Source: Coemansia sp. RSA 922 (Eukaryota > Kickxellomycota > Kickxellomycetes > Kickxellales > Kickxellaceae). From it: a DNA stretch of 41,333 bases. The translations under genes and the position numbers were made by a program. The stretch is taken from NCBI GenBank assembly GCA_027577415.1, contig JANBQS010000068.1, positions 1 through 41,333 of the forward strand. The letters run 5' to 3'. A model generated the notes under the pieces. The model made no database searches and was not told the DNA's origin. It worked only from the letters and a program-made list of their open reading frames with translations. This document shows, piece after piece, positions 8,909 to 18,016 of the stretch; positions within the stretch are counted from its first letter, which is position 1, and each line of letters begins with the position of its first letter.

Positions 8909-9337
8909 ATGCCAGGTTTACTAAATCAGCTTAGTGATGGGTCTAAAACCCTTTATGTGCTTATTCACTCCGATACGGATAATTCCAACATACTAGACAA
9001 GTACACTTTTTCTGGCCAAGTAAGCCGTCGTAGTGTATTGGAGAATAGTAGACTAGTCACAGATACTCATGCTGCTGATGCAGTGTATTCACTTTATTTG
9101 TGTAATATTGGGGGCATATTTACATTTACACCTATATCGAGCAATCCTATTACACTTTCTAGGGCAATGTGGATATCTGCAAATATCTATATAGAAAATT
9201 CCCTCTCCATGTTGATAATATGGAATGGCGAATATAACCAGGCATCAGCAGAAGGTATTATTAATACTGGGCTAGGGCATATATCGAATAATTATGAGTT
9301 TGACAATGCCAATAATATAAGAAGGTTGACAATGTGA
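8909..9337 (+). CDS. Family gene 5: small W-x-G family protein, 142 aa, unknown function
   Basis: The open frame extends upstream from a TTG, but the first ATG (8909, MPGLLNQLSDGSKTLYVLIH) sits in the same CGTATCATGCC context as gene 4 and fits the family length, so it is used. Landmarks: strand TLYVLIHSD, DKYTFSGQVS, DAVYSLYLCN, then SLSMLIIWNGEY (W-N-G signature), a helix with ASAEGII, and a final strand ending NNIRRLTM. It is intact and has no signal peptide or transmembrane segment. It is the downstream member of a tandem pair with gene 4 and the last plus-strand member of island A; its stop is 110 bp from the convergent RNI-like gene. Function unknown. Confidence 0.8.
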   Translation: MPGLLNQLSDGSKTLYVLIHSDTDNSNILDKYTFSGQVSRRSVLENSRLVTDTHAADAVYSLYLCNIGGIFTFTPISSNPITLSRAMWISANIYIENSLSMLIIWNGEYNQASAEGIINTGLGHISNNYEFDNANNIRRLTM

Positions 9338-9447
9338 CAGATAGTCATTTGGATTCATGAGCTCATATTACTATATCATAGTATCACAGTTTTTTTATAT
9401 AGAACTAGCATGTCTTTTTTTTAATAACGAATAGACATAAAAAAAAC

Positions 9448-11199
9448 TTAAACAATTGATACGTTGAGATCCGGGTTAAGAGCAGTCAATACACCAGCCA
9501 ATTGATCAATATTATCCTGGTCCTCGCGACTAACCGCCGTAAACGCCAGCGACTCCAGATCAGGAAACAATCCCAGAAACTCTGTAACAGCCGCCGAATG
9601 CAAGTCAGGATGATACCCAGTAACAATAATAGACTGTAAAGGATGAGGTTTAACAGCAAACGCCTCACCAAATTTACGCTTCTCTTCGGCCCATTCCAAT
9701 CCCGCCAAATTATGCGCCACACTCCTAACCTCCGGCGACATATTACCAGGCACAGCATACTGATCAGGCAACTGGAACTCGAGCTGCTCAACAGAGGGCA
9801 AGTAGGTTAGCATCCTGACGACCGAGCAGAAATCCATATGAACACAAGGGACCGCGAACAGTTTTAATTCGGGTCGAGCGGCTACGGGTGGTTTTTTCAA
9901 CGCCAAGTATATCTGCTGAGCCATATTCAAAGGCCGTTTACCCTTGATGCGCAACATAGAGCGTACTTCAAAATGCCGTAGAGTATGTAACTGCGTAGCT
10001 AACTTAATAACTGTCGCAGCTGACAATGAATCCGGGTACTCGTCTCCAGCTTCGAATCCGGGGGCGGGGATAATAGAGAGGATCTCCAAATTGGGCATAA
10101 ACTTTACAAGCAGGGCGGCATGCAAATCGCTGAAAAACGGCAGTTGCAGACGTTTCATTCCGGACCAGCGAGTTTCCCAGAGTTGTCCGAACTTCTCTCC
10201 ATCAGGCAGCGAGTTATCCAAAGCCGGCGAGTGCTCGATAATTAGGCTGCTGAGGTCAGGAAATCTAGCCGCAGAGATAGGAAGACCCGTTAGTTCGTCG
10301 TAGAGGCTAGCCATTTTCAAATGTAGGTGCTGTAGTGACCGACCCAATTCAAGTACTCCAGGCTGGTAATGCAATGGCCCGGTGGGTAGACCCAAAGCGT
10401 TACGGTCAATGCAATTGAGGATAGCGCGGATATGCTTCAACCGACAATTAACGATAGTCAGAGTCCTCGGTGCCAAAACTGGAGTGGCGAGAGCCAGAGT
10501 CAAATACTTATATTTAGTAAAAGTCTCTGCCCTGTTCACCGAATCCATAGACATAACGACGTGCTCCAAGTACCTGCAACGATGCTCGTAAAACTGCTGA
10601 ACTGCCGGAGTAGGTGCCAAAAGCTCCGGTACTTGAGCGATAATATCTGTAGCTTGATTACGGTCCCGCTCGGTCTTGAACTTGTGGATAGAAAAGACCT
10701 CCAATCTAGCCGGCAACATTTGCCATACGCGGTAGTCAACCAGTAGGGGGAACGCGGAGGATTCGCATAGGATTTTGTGCCATGCGATAGAGTACCTATT
10801 GGGCTCGGGCTCCCACGTACTGTACTCTAATGAGACGTGGGTTACTTGGGGCCAGCCTAGGTTCAGGCATGCTGCAATATCGGCGCCGTAGGCTGATTCT
10901 ACTGGGAGGTTCCAGATACTGAGCGTGTGTACGTGGTCTTTGTACTCCTCGTGCTGTTGACGTACGGAGCTAAAGTTTCCGTAGTTCATCCAGTACCCCA
11001 CCTCAAACACGGGTGCACAGTTCGGGACATACACTTCGTCGGCGCTGGTGATGCCGGTGGGGACGGGGTTGAAGGACAGGCTTTTGTCGCGCATCAACGA
11101 CGTGTGGCGGAGTAGCTGCCGACTACTCTGCGTGCCTTCCTCGACCGGCGGCATAGGCATAGGCATAGCAATAGACGGTGGAACTTCAGTCTGAGACAT
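9448..11199 (-). CDS. RNI-like leucine-rich repeat protein (F-box/LRR type without visible F-box)
   Basis: Intact 583-aa ORF from ATG 11199. The N-terminal 25 residues are Met/Pro rich. Irregular leucine-rich segments follow, for example LQHLHLKMASL, FPDLSSLIIEHS, MKRLQLPFFSDL, MPNLEILSIIPAPG, LHTLRHFEVRS and FPDLESLAFTAVS, typical of RNI-like LRR proteins that are common in fungi and often act as substrate adaptors of SCF ubiquitin ligases. I see no convincing F-box, so an adaptor role is only inferred. There is no signal peptide or membrane segment. It is convergent with gene 5. The weak repeat regularity makes a precise ortholog call impossible. Confidence 0.6.
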   Translation of the reverse strand: MSQTEVPPSIAMPMPMPPVEEGTQSSRQLLRHTSLMRDKSLSFNPVPTGITSADEVYVPNCAPVFEVGYWMNYGNFSSVRQQHEEYKDHVHTLSIWNLPVESAYGADIAACLNLGWPQVTHVSLEYSTWEPEPNRYSIAWHKILCESSAFPLLVDYRVWQMLPARLEVFSIHKFKTERDRNQATDIIAQVPELLAPTPAVQQFYEHRCRYLEHVVMSMDSVNRAETFTKYKYLTLALATPVLAPRTLTIVNCRLKHIRAILNCIDRNALGLPTGPLHYQPGVLELGRSLQHLHLKMASLYDELTGLPISAARFPDLSSLIIEHSPALDNSLPDGEKFGQLWETRWSGMKRLQLPFFSDLHAALLVKFMPNLEILSIIPAPGFEAGDEYPDSLSAATVIKLATQLHTLRHFEVRSMLRIKGKRPLNMAQQIYLALKKPPVAARPELKLFAVPCVHMDFCSVVRMLTYLPSVEQLEFQLPDQYAVPGNMSPEVRSVAHNLAGLEWAEEKRKFGEAFAVKPHPLQSIIVTGYHPDLHSAAVTEFLGLFPDLESLAFTAVSREDQDNIDQLAGVLTALNPDLNVSIV

Positions 11200-11502
11200 A
11201 ATGAAAATATAGATAAAAAAAGTATGTGTTTGAAAAAAAGAGGGCGGAGTGAAGAGAAAAGAGGTGTCTGTTTCCTATTTAGCTTCTTCCACATTGTTGT
11301 ATCTGCATGCATGAGGTCATGTGTAAATCAAAAAGGAGTGCCGAGAAAAGCTTTTGCTAATGGGCCGAAGACATGCCGCGATGGCATACCTCGCCGAACC
11401 CAGTGCTGGAACGCCAACACACTCATCTTGTTAAACTTATTGGAGCACACGAGCTATTTCAAGCTCTGCGATAACGTGTCGGAAATATTATAGTTGCGGG
11501 GC
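11200..11502. other. Intergenic: RNI-gene promoter and 3' flank of the Fanzor relic
   Basis: The part next to 11199 is an A/T-rich promoter stretch of the RNI-like gene. 11340-11502 lies directly 3' of the Fanzor relic. In intact Fanzor and TnpB loci the guide RNA overlaps or follows the 3' end of the gene, so this is where a remnant of such an RNA would be, but I see no element ends or clear structure that prove it. Confidence 0.3.
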
Positions 11503-12395
11503 CTAGGAGGTGCCATTACGCGAACGCTTAGACGGTGCCTCCCTACCAGTAGTCGCCGCTCTCTTGCCAGCCGCTGTACACGTAAGTCTGGGAGTAGAGC
11601 GCTTCAACGCCTGGGGAATATCGCCAGTCTCGCAAAGACTATCGACGATCCGCCGGAAGTTCATAACAGCCGCCTCATTCCGATTGAACAGCCGCCGCTC
11701 AGATGATCCTTTGTACTTGTCAACGGTCCACAGACATTCTTGGTTTGTGCACCTTAGTAGTCCGTTGCAAGTTACAGTTGGATGATTTTTACGCTGAAAG
11801 GGACGCGAGTTCCTGACGGTCTTGAAAGTCTCCAGAGATTTATCGCACTCGGAGCAGACACACGACGTCCGAAACTCCTTAATCAAGTAGACCAAAAACC
11901 CGAATCGCTGAATCGATCTCGCCAGCTCTTCCCTCGTATTGGCTCGTGATATTTGGTCATGGATGCTGACCAATTGCCCACCACGATAATCGCATCCTTG
12001 CCAAACGCAGTCCTCATATTGCGCGCCAGGCGATAGTCGGCTTGCTGCTGGTTGATATACGCCGACAGCCGCTGCTTACGATGGAGCAGATAGCTATGTG
12101 CCACATGCCTCTTGTCTTTGTGGATCTTGTGCTTGGACTCCAGATGCTTTGTCAGCGTTTTGCTATAAAACCCGCTCAACAAAGGCCACACAACCGCACG
12201 CGCCTCAACGTACGCCTTGTACTTGGCAGGATCCAAAGACGCGCAGTCAAACTTGGCAAGCCAAGACTTGGCCTTACTGATGGCATCAATCGGGAACGAC
12301 TTTTTGACCTTCTCGTGGATCTTGCGAAAACGACACATGCACGTCTCCTTTCCCTGCTGCTTACGCGAGTAGCGGAAGGCTAACATGTGGTGCAA
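11503..12395 (-). pseudogene. Truncated, frameshifted Fanzor (TnpB-like nuclease) relic
   Basis: Two overlapping minus-strand frames (12395-11883 and 11973-11503) make up the C-terminal ~300 residues of a Fanzor, the eukaryotic RNA-guided nuclease related to transposon TnpB. Seen in order: AFGKDAIIVVGNWSAS (RuvC-II-like strand), then after the frame change GFLVYLIKEFRTSCVCSECD, containing the conserved E-F-R-T-S and the first CxxC of the zinc ribbon; LLRCTNQECLW, the second cysteine pair (C-x4-C); and NRNEAAVMNFRRI at the RuvC-III site, where the family normally has Asp and this copy has Asn. The frame change fits loss of one T in the homopolymer at 11894-11898. The N-terminal half with RuvC-I is missing: the frame starts just after a probable polyadenylation signal of the Yrb30-like gene. 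The tail is basic. Almost certainly inactive. Confidence 0.8.
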
Positions 12396-12575
12396 TAACC
12401 TTGTACTAAGATAGATTTATTACAATCAGAAGTTGTTAACAAAGGAACCAAACCAATGCACTTTCCCCAGACCGCCTGTAGATATGAGTCTCACATAATT
12501 TTGCACTTGCTTGAAGTTGCACCCCGTCTCGTGATTCGCTGATCATTGAGTGGTTGGTCCGCGAGATCCGTGACA

Positions 12576-14108
12576 TCACAACGGCGTGCCCAACGTAGAT
12601 ACTGGCGTACGTCTTGAGCGAGTAGGCGTGGCCACCATAGACTTGGTAGAAGCTGGCATGTCCTCCTTGCTACCCGCACCAGTGGTAGCTTGCAAGTACA
12701 GGCGCAATTTCTCATCAGGAACTTCAAGATGTGAGACCTGCTCAGTCATTTCGACGGAAGCCAGGCGAACCATGTACTCGAGCAAACTGAGCGTACACAT
12801 GTTCCACTCCTGCACCAAAAAGTCCAAAGGCCGCAACAGCTCATCGCCCAGAATGTGCGGAGGAGTCTTGGGGCCGTCCGGTGTTTCATCCGAAGACTCG
12901 TATGCCGAACTATCACCACCGTCAGATTCCTTCCCTGCTTCTTGATCCTTATCGTTGGGCTCGGCGGGACTCACGCTACATAGCTGATCGAATTTCTCAG
13001 CCAGCTTTTCGTCTTCCTCGGATATGTCAGCGTTGCTGTCTTCCCCATCGCTATCAGAGTCCGTGCCCTCAGCATCATCGTCATCCGTGGCAGCAACTTC
13101 AAGTGCATACCAGCGCACACTAGAATCGAGCCTTCCGAACTCGGCCATATTCTGCAGGGGGTCTTCGACAGGCGGCTCAGGACGAACACTAAGCACTAGG
13201 ACAGGCGACGTAGAGTCCTCGATATTCAACAGCGACCCCGCCGACGTATAGTACAAGCTAGCCACGCGATCTAGGGGGATCACAATACTCCTCCCGCCAG
13301 CCCCCACGTCATCACCCATCTCTGCGGCCCATTCCACCACATCAGCATGCGATTCCTCACTATGATAGCGGCCATCGTTGGTATCTTCCAAGATCCTCAG
13401 CTCGTAGGCTAGGCCCTGTGCCTGGCGCCATAGGCAGAGTCGGCACTTGACAAACTCCTCCTTCCAGGTGAAATCATGGCGACTCTTGGGGCGTACCGAG
13501 CCGACAAACAAGGAGTATAGACGGAGGACAAATGGCTGGCCTACTAGGGACCCGGCCGGCGCACGAGCAAGAACCGACGATGCTTGCATAAGCCTAGCAG
13601 GCGAAATGCCCTCCGGCAAGGTACCGCCCAAATGAGTGCCACTAGTGGTTAGTGCCAAGTTGAGGAGCGGTACGGCATCGTCTATTTTCTCCAGCAGTGC
13701 CTGCAACTCGTTTACTACTGTTGACTCGCTTACTGGCTGTGTGTTGGGTCTGAATAGGGAGGATACTAGGCCGTCGGTTTTGCGTGGTGATGTGGCAGAT
13801 GGAAGACTGGTGCTGAGAGCGAGTATGTCCTGGCGTAGTGAGTGGGTTAGATGGAGGGCACCTGCTAGTGTGGAGTGACCGCGGGCTGCTATTATCTCTA
13901 CTAGGTCGATAGCCGGAGTGACTATGCGTAGTCGGGCTTCGAAGCGTGCTAGTAGACGCTCGAGTTTGGCTTGGGGCTCGGGAGCGTGCTGAGCATGGCC
14001 TACGTAGTCTGATACTCGCTTGAGTGCTAGTGTACCGGCAGCACCAAAGGCAGCTTTGCCAACTAGCTGAACAGTCTGGAGTGCTAGGCTGGAAAAAAGC
14101 TCGTCCAT
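12576..14108 (-). CDS. YRB30: Yrb30-like RanGTP-binding protein
   Basis: 510-aa ORF from the ATG of MDELFSSLALQTVQLV; the longer open frame upstream is a pyrimidine-rich leader without family similarity. Fungal Yrb30 proteins begin the same way (MDE..., an amphipathic segment, then a segment like RIVTPAIDLVEIIAARGHST, visible here at about residues 62-81). Yeast Yrb30 binds Ran-GTP and affects its GTP hydrolysis, linking it to nucleocytoplasmic transport. A Trp/Cys-containing core (FVLRLYSLFVGSVRPKSRHD) follows at about residues 190-215, then an acidic Asp/Ser/Glu linker at about 345-420 and a helical C-terminal region (LRPLDFLVQEWNMCTLSLLE). It is divergent from the APC7-like gene across 166 bp. 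Family call is by remembered sequence pattern; moderately sure. Confidence 0.75.
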   Translation of the reverse strand: MDELFSSLALQTVQLVGKAAFGAAGTLALKRVSDYVGHAQHAPEPQAKLERLLARFEARLRIVTPAIDLVEIIAARGHSTLAGALHLTHSLRQDILALSTSLPSATSPRKTDGLVSSLFRPNTQPVSESTVVNELQALLEKIDDAVPLLNLALTTSGTHLGGTLPEGISPARLMQASSVLARAPAGSLVGQPFVLRLYSLFVGSVRPKSRHDFTWKEEFVKCRLCLWRQAQGLAYELRILEDTNDGRYHSEESHADVVEWAAEMGDDVGAGGRSIVIPLDRVASLYYTSAGSLLNIEDSTSPVLVLSVRPEPPVEDPLQNMAEFGRLDSSVRWYALEVAATDDDDAEGTDSDSDGEDSNADISEEDEKLAEKFDQLCSVSPAEPNDKDQEAGKESDGGDSSAYESSDETPDGPKTPPHILGDELLRPLDFLVQEWNMCTLSLLEYMVRLASVEMTEQVSHLEVPDEKLRLYLQATTGAGSKEDMPASTKSMVATPTRSRRTPVSTLGTPL

Positions 14109-14274
14109 GTTGTGATTAAGAATAAAAAAACAAATATAAAAAAAGAGGGTGCAGTAGAGAAAGAAATGAGGGATCAGAATCCTGGGGGTGAAAAAAAAGG
14201 CATTCAAGCTTTCTTGTGTTTACGCTTTGGGAAATTATTTTCTTTTTCTCTTTCTTTTTATATATATATGCGAA
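14109..14274. promoter_or_regulatory. Bidirectional promoter between YRB30-like and APC7-like genes
   Basis: Only 166 bp separate the two divergent ATGs. The segment is A-rich on one side and T/pyrimidine-rich on the other, with a TATATATATATG run directly before the APC7-like start. Both genes must share these sequences. Confidence 0.6.
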
Positions 14275-15825
14275 ATGACTACTACGCAAGCGCTAGTTGA
14301 CGAAATTACCGAATTGGTTGCTTGCGATTTAGGTGAATCGGCGCTCCAACTAGCCGAACTAGAGTGCCGACCACGGCTAGCTGACCCCTCTTATACAGCC
14401 AGTGAGCGACTTCTCCTAGCACGCGCACTAGCAACCAGTCTTCGCGCGCAGCACCAGCACCGAGCAGCACTACGAGCCACGGTAGATTTCATATCGTCCA
14501 TACGCAGCCAGCTCTCAGCAACAGACATGGAGGTTGCCGCACGCGACATGGCCGACATGCGATGGAGCTTGGGCGAGGTCGACCTATGTTTGGCGCAGCT
14601 GCGGCAGATCCCGCGTGCACACCGGACGACCCGCGACTGGGCGCGCATGGCACGCTGCGCCTCAGCCCTCGACCAAAAAGAGGAGGCCGCTGGGTTCTAT
14701 AGCGAAGTTTTGAAGGCTCAGCCTAATGCTGCCGAGGCCCTAGCGGCCACCAAAGATGTGTCAGAAAAGACTCACGATGGCGTGGCGGCCGTGGCCAGGT
14801 GCCTGGCGCTGATGAGGCAGTTTGATTATGTGGGGGCAGGGTCCGAGCTTCGACGGCTGGGGCACCGGCATCGGGCCAGCGCGCGCATTGTCGCACTGCA
14901 GGCCACGTGTCGGTTCAATTTGGGCGAGGACCGGCAGGCGCGCGTTCTGTTTGAGAAGGCAGTGGCGATGGACGACGCCCTGTTTGACGAGATGGGCGCG
15001 TACACTGCGCTGTTGGCAAGGATGGGCGACCGCCTCGGAGTGTACTCTTTGGGCAGGCGCCTTTTGCGTGCTGATGCTGCGAGGGCTGAGGGGTGGGTGG
15101 CAATGGCGCGGTATTTGGAGATGACGGGTCGTGCGCAGGACTCGTTGGCTGTGGCGTGGAAGGCCCAGGCCTTGGCGCCCCGCTTGGCCGACGCGTTTTT
15201 GGCTGAGGGGTCGGCGCAGATGGCGGCGGCTAGCTATGCGGATGCGGCGACGGCCTTTCTAAGGGCCCACGCCCTGGCGCCGTCGGCGTACTCGTATGCT
15301 GTGGTTGTGGATGCTTTGGTGAGGGGCGAGCGGCTGAAAGACGCCTTTGTTTACGCAAGGGAGGCGGCTGAGCTCATGCCTAGGCACCCGGCGGCGCTGG
15401 CTATGGTGGGATCGGTGCTGGCACATAGCGCGGAAAGCGCAGACAAGGCCGAGCGCTTGCTGGTGGCGGCCTTGGATTTGGATCAGAGGAATGAGGCCGC
15501 TGTGGCGGCGCTGGCGGCGCTCTTTGTGGCGGCGGGCAGGCTGCCGGACGCTGTGGCGCTGCTGGAGAGGCATTTGGCTGAGATCCCCACGGACGATATG
15601 TACACCAGGTATGCGGATGTTCTGACGCTGGCTAATGACCTGCCCGGGGCGGCGGTTAGCTATGCGGAGGCCTTGAGTATCAATCCGGAGAATGCGAGAG
15701 CTAGAGCCGGACATGACCGAGTGGATCGACTGATGCTGCCCAATGCTTCACATGAGAGCGATGACGAGGAGGGCGAGCATCCTGTGGAGTCGCCGATGAA
15801 CTCGGACTTTAGCGACGCTCTCTAA
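14275..15825 (+). CDS. APC7: APC7-like TPR subunit of the anaphase-promoting complex
   Basis: 516-aa ORF from the ATG of MTTTQALVDEITELVA; an in-frame upstream extension starts at a GTG in a T-rich leader and is rejected. The N-terminus resembles the APC7 opening (DLGESALQLAELE). Helical TPR pairs fill residues 40-480, with repeated patterns such as ALAPRLADAFLAEGS..., ALDLDQRNEAAVAALAALF and ALSINPENARARAG. The acidic C-terminal tail (ESDDEEGEHP) matches the acidic tail of APC7 after its last TPR. APC7 is a scaffold TPR subunit of the APC/C ubiquitin ligase; budding yeast lacks it. A CDC16, CDC23 or CDC27 paralogue is less likely given size and tail. It is followed on the same strand by the WRAP53-like gene after 110 bp. 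Confidence 0.7.
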   Translation: MTTTQALVDEITELVACDLGESALQLAELECRPRLADPSYTASERLLLARALATSLRAQHQHRAALRATVDFISSIRSQLSATDMEVAARDMADMRWSLGEVDLCLAQLRQIPRAHRTTRDWARMARCASALDQKEEAAGFYSEVLKAQPNAAEALAATKDVSEKTHDGVAAVARCLALMRQFDYVGAGSELRRLGHRHRASARIVALQATCRFNLGEDRQARVLFEKAVAMDDALFDEMGAYTALLARMGDRLGVYSLGRRLLRADAARAEGWVAMARYLEMTGRAQDSLAVAWKAQALAPRLADAFLAEGSAQMAAASYADAATAFLRAHALAPSAYSYAVVVDALVRGERLKDAFVYAREAAELMPRHPAALAMVGSVLAHSAESADKAERLLVAALDLDQRNEAAVAALAALFVAAGRLPDAVALLERHLAEIPTDDMYTRYADVLTLANDLPGAAVSYAEALSINPENARARAGHDRVDRLMLPNASHESDDEEGEHPVESPMNSDFSDAL

Positions 15826-15935
15826 CTGCCCATAGTCATTGCTTGGCGCTCTGTGTTGTCTTGTGTGACTGCCAGGTTTTGGGTTATGCTCGTTTTTGCA
15901 TTTTTCTTTCTCGTTTTTCTTTTTTTCTTTCGAGG

Positions 15936-17036
15936 ATGGACGCCGCGTCGTATGCTTACGAGTACTGCCTGGGCGACGGCCATCGCGCGCCCACGTGTAT
16001 TGCGCAGTCGGCAGCGGCAGAGGCAGGCGACTTTCTGCGGTCTGTGCGGTGGTCGCCCGACGGCAACGCGTTGGCAGCGGTGTCTGACTCTGGCGCACTG
16101 GAGATCCACGACATGTCGGGCATTGTCGAGGCGTACTACGGTGGGCAAGAAGTGGCGAGCGAGATTGGACCGCCGGCGCTCAGCGTGCCGCACGCTAGTG
16201 GGGTCTTGGCGTACTCATGGTACCCGCACATGCAGAGCCAAGCGCCAGAGACGTGCTGTATTGTGGAGTCGTCGCGCGATCATCCGGTGCAATTGCGCGA
16301 CACCAAATCGGGTCGAGTGCGGGCTAGCTACCCGGCATTCGACGACAAGGATGGGCTGATGTCGGCCAGTGCCCTGGACTTTAGTGGGCAGCAGCAGCAT
16401 TTTTTGGCTGGGTACGACGCGTGTCTGGCCAGGTTCGATGTTATGCGGCCCGGCCTGCCCCTGGTCCAGCGCGGGCTGTCACCGAGCAGGCGGTCCCGCG
16501 ACGGGATGAAGGGTCTGGTGTCGTGTGTGGCGCAGAGAGCCGGCGTGGCTGCGTGTGCGACGTTTGCAGGGCACTTGGGTCTGAGGTCGGCTGATCTGGA
16601 GGACATTGCGTCGTGGCAGGTGCCGGTGGAGTACCGCGGCGCGGGTGTTACGGATCTTAGGTGGGCTAGCGACGTTGTCGTGTGGGCTGCGCAGAGAAGG
16701 GCAAAGTACCTGGTCGCCTGGGATGTCAGGGATCTGAGAAGCCCCGTCATGGCCGTGGAGAGACCTGCGAGAGGCAGGCAGAGACTGGCTATTGACTGCG
16801 ATCGCACCGGACGCCACTTGGTGGCGGGCACGGAGGATGGGTCTGTGCTGTTCTATGACACGAAAGCCGAAATGTGTCAGGTGTCGGTGGTGGCTGATGA
16901 CGTTGTCGCGGCGGTCGCTGCTCACCCGTATTATCCCATTCTGGCTACGGCTTCTGGTCAGCGACAATTCAATGGTGATGCGACAAAGCTTAATTGTCTA
17001 AAAATATGGACAATAGAGTCACAGTACTTTATGTGA
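15936..17036 (+). CDS. WRAP53: WRAP53/TCAB1-like WD-repeat protein
   Basis: 366-aa ORF from ATG 15936, first in frame after a T-rich leader. WD-type blades are visible: FLRSVRWSPDGNALAAVSD, SWYPHMQSQAPETCCIVESS followed by RDHPVQLRD (compare SRENPIHIWD in WRAP53), GRVRASYPAFDDKDGLMSA (compare GELRASFRAYNHLDELTAA), RDGMKGLVSCVA, LDCDRTG-type segment AIDCDRTGRHLVAGTEDGSV, and HPYYPILATASGQRQF, the near-diagnostic end motif of the family. TCAB1 binds the CAB box of telomerase and Cajal-body RNAs and helps their localisation. This protein is shorter than human WRAP53 because it lacks the long N-terminal extension. It is only 65 bp upstream of the next gene. Confidence 0.8.
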   Translation: MDAASYAYEYCLGDGHRAPTCIAQSAAAEAGDFLRSVRWSPDGNALAAVSDSGALEIHDMSGIVEAYYGGQEVASEIGPPALSVPHASGVLAYSWYPHMQSQAPETCCIVESSRDHPVQLRDTKSGRVRASYPAFDDKDGLMSASALDFSGQQQHFLAGYDACLARFDVMRPGLPLVQRGLSPSRRSRDGMKGLVSCVAQRAGVAACATFAGHLGLRSADLEDIASWQVPVEYRGAGVTDLRWASDVVVWAAQRRAKYLVAWDVRDLRSPVMAVERPARGRQRLAIDCDRTGRHLVAGTEDGSVLFYDTKAEMCQVSVVADDVVAAVAAHPYYPILATASGQRQFNGDATKLNCLKIWTIESQYFM

Positions 17037-17101
17037 ATATATCTTTTCTTCTTTTCTACCAATTTTTTGAATTTTTATATTTTTTATTTTTTATTTTACC
17101 A

Positions 17102-18010
17102 ATGAAAGACGTAAGTTGAAGTTTTGTGTGTTATTTGATGTCTTTATTTGTACTAATTCACTTCTTTTTTATTATTATTGTGTAGGACCGTGTTGCACCT
17201 AGCGAAATGACTAGACTCAGTCAGTTCATGGCAGACTGTATGAGTGTTGGAGCATTACGAGTAAGTACTTTTTTTACAAACAAATGTTTTTTTACTACAC
17301 CAAAATACAATACAGCTAAACCAACTTTATAGGGGTTTATGCACTTTGCCGTTCACATACGCAGCCGCGAAGAAATAATACTACGTATACGACAACCGCC
17401 GTTAACCAACGAACTTTTACCGATATCTAGTCTGACGATAAGCGAGCATGTTGACAAGATTCAAGCTACAGAGGAATCACGTGTATTAATGACACACATG
17501 TCAGGTATGGAAATGGCACCGGACCTTTCAGACTATGCTTTGGAGCGGGATACTGAGGGAGTAAATTTTTTGGTGGCTGGATATCCCCGGTATAAGTGTC
17601 CGTATGTATGGCTGAGAACCGATCACCAACGTCTTATTATCGTGGCAGATGACGAAGGTAAACCGGTGGAGAAGGACGTGCCTTTGAGATTGGAGTCTAT
17701 CGACTGCTGGCGGCTATACGATATTCGTCCTTGGGATGTCATGGTTGAGGTTATTTGTACGGCGATGGCGCCGCCTCCCGAAAACCCGTTTGCTGTGGAT
17801 TATGCCTATTTTGATCGTATCACCGTTGAGGAGCGCGTAGTAGTGACAGGTGCTGTTTTGGAGTTTCTGAGGCGTGTGTACCTGAGGCATTATTTCTTTA
17901 GCGATATAGTGATGGCCGATATAAAGAAACTGCAGAAACTGCATTTCAGGGATATTAATACTCTGAGAGAGTATCAGCAGAGTATTGTGTTTCGTGAACA
18001 AACTACATAA
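17102..18010 (+). CDS. Unrecognised three-exon protein, 253 aa
   Basis: Model: exon 1 at 17102-17110 (only MKD), exon 2 at 17186-17260, exon 3 at 17333-18010. Both introns (75 and 72 bp) start GTAAGT and end TAG, and all junctions are phase 0. The joined protein begins MKDDRVAPSEMTRLSQFMAD. I do not recognise a family. Visible features are alternating hydrophobic strands in the middle (YPRYKCPYVWLRTD, QRLIIVADDEGK), a VMVEVICTAMAPPPENPF segment, and a charged helical C-terminus (VLEFLRRVYLRHYFFSDIV ...). No signal peptide or membrane segment is seen. The stop is only six bases from the convergent stop of the Zn2Cys6 gene. The tiny first coding exon is plausible because the ATG follows the WRAP53 stop by 65 bp, but translation could instead begin inside exon 2. 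Confidence 0.65.
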
Positions 18011-18016
18011 ATATAT

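Noticed and set aside
14188..14274. Apparent signal peptide or membrane segment before the APC7-like protein
   Set aside because: The extension begins at a GTG and consists of T-rich leader translated as Phe/Leu. The same artefact precedes the YRB30-like gene (14207-14109), the minus-strand Zn2Cys6 gene (20788-20609) and gene 6 (27319-27185).
17333..18010. Mediator subunit 18 as identity of the unrecognised three-exon gene
   Set aside because: Length and strand-rich pattern are vaguely compatible, but no characteristic motif aligned by eye, so no function was assigned.
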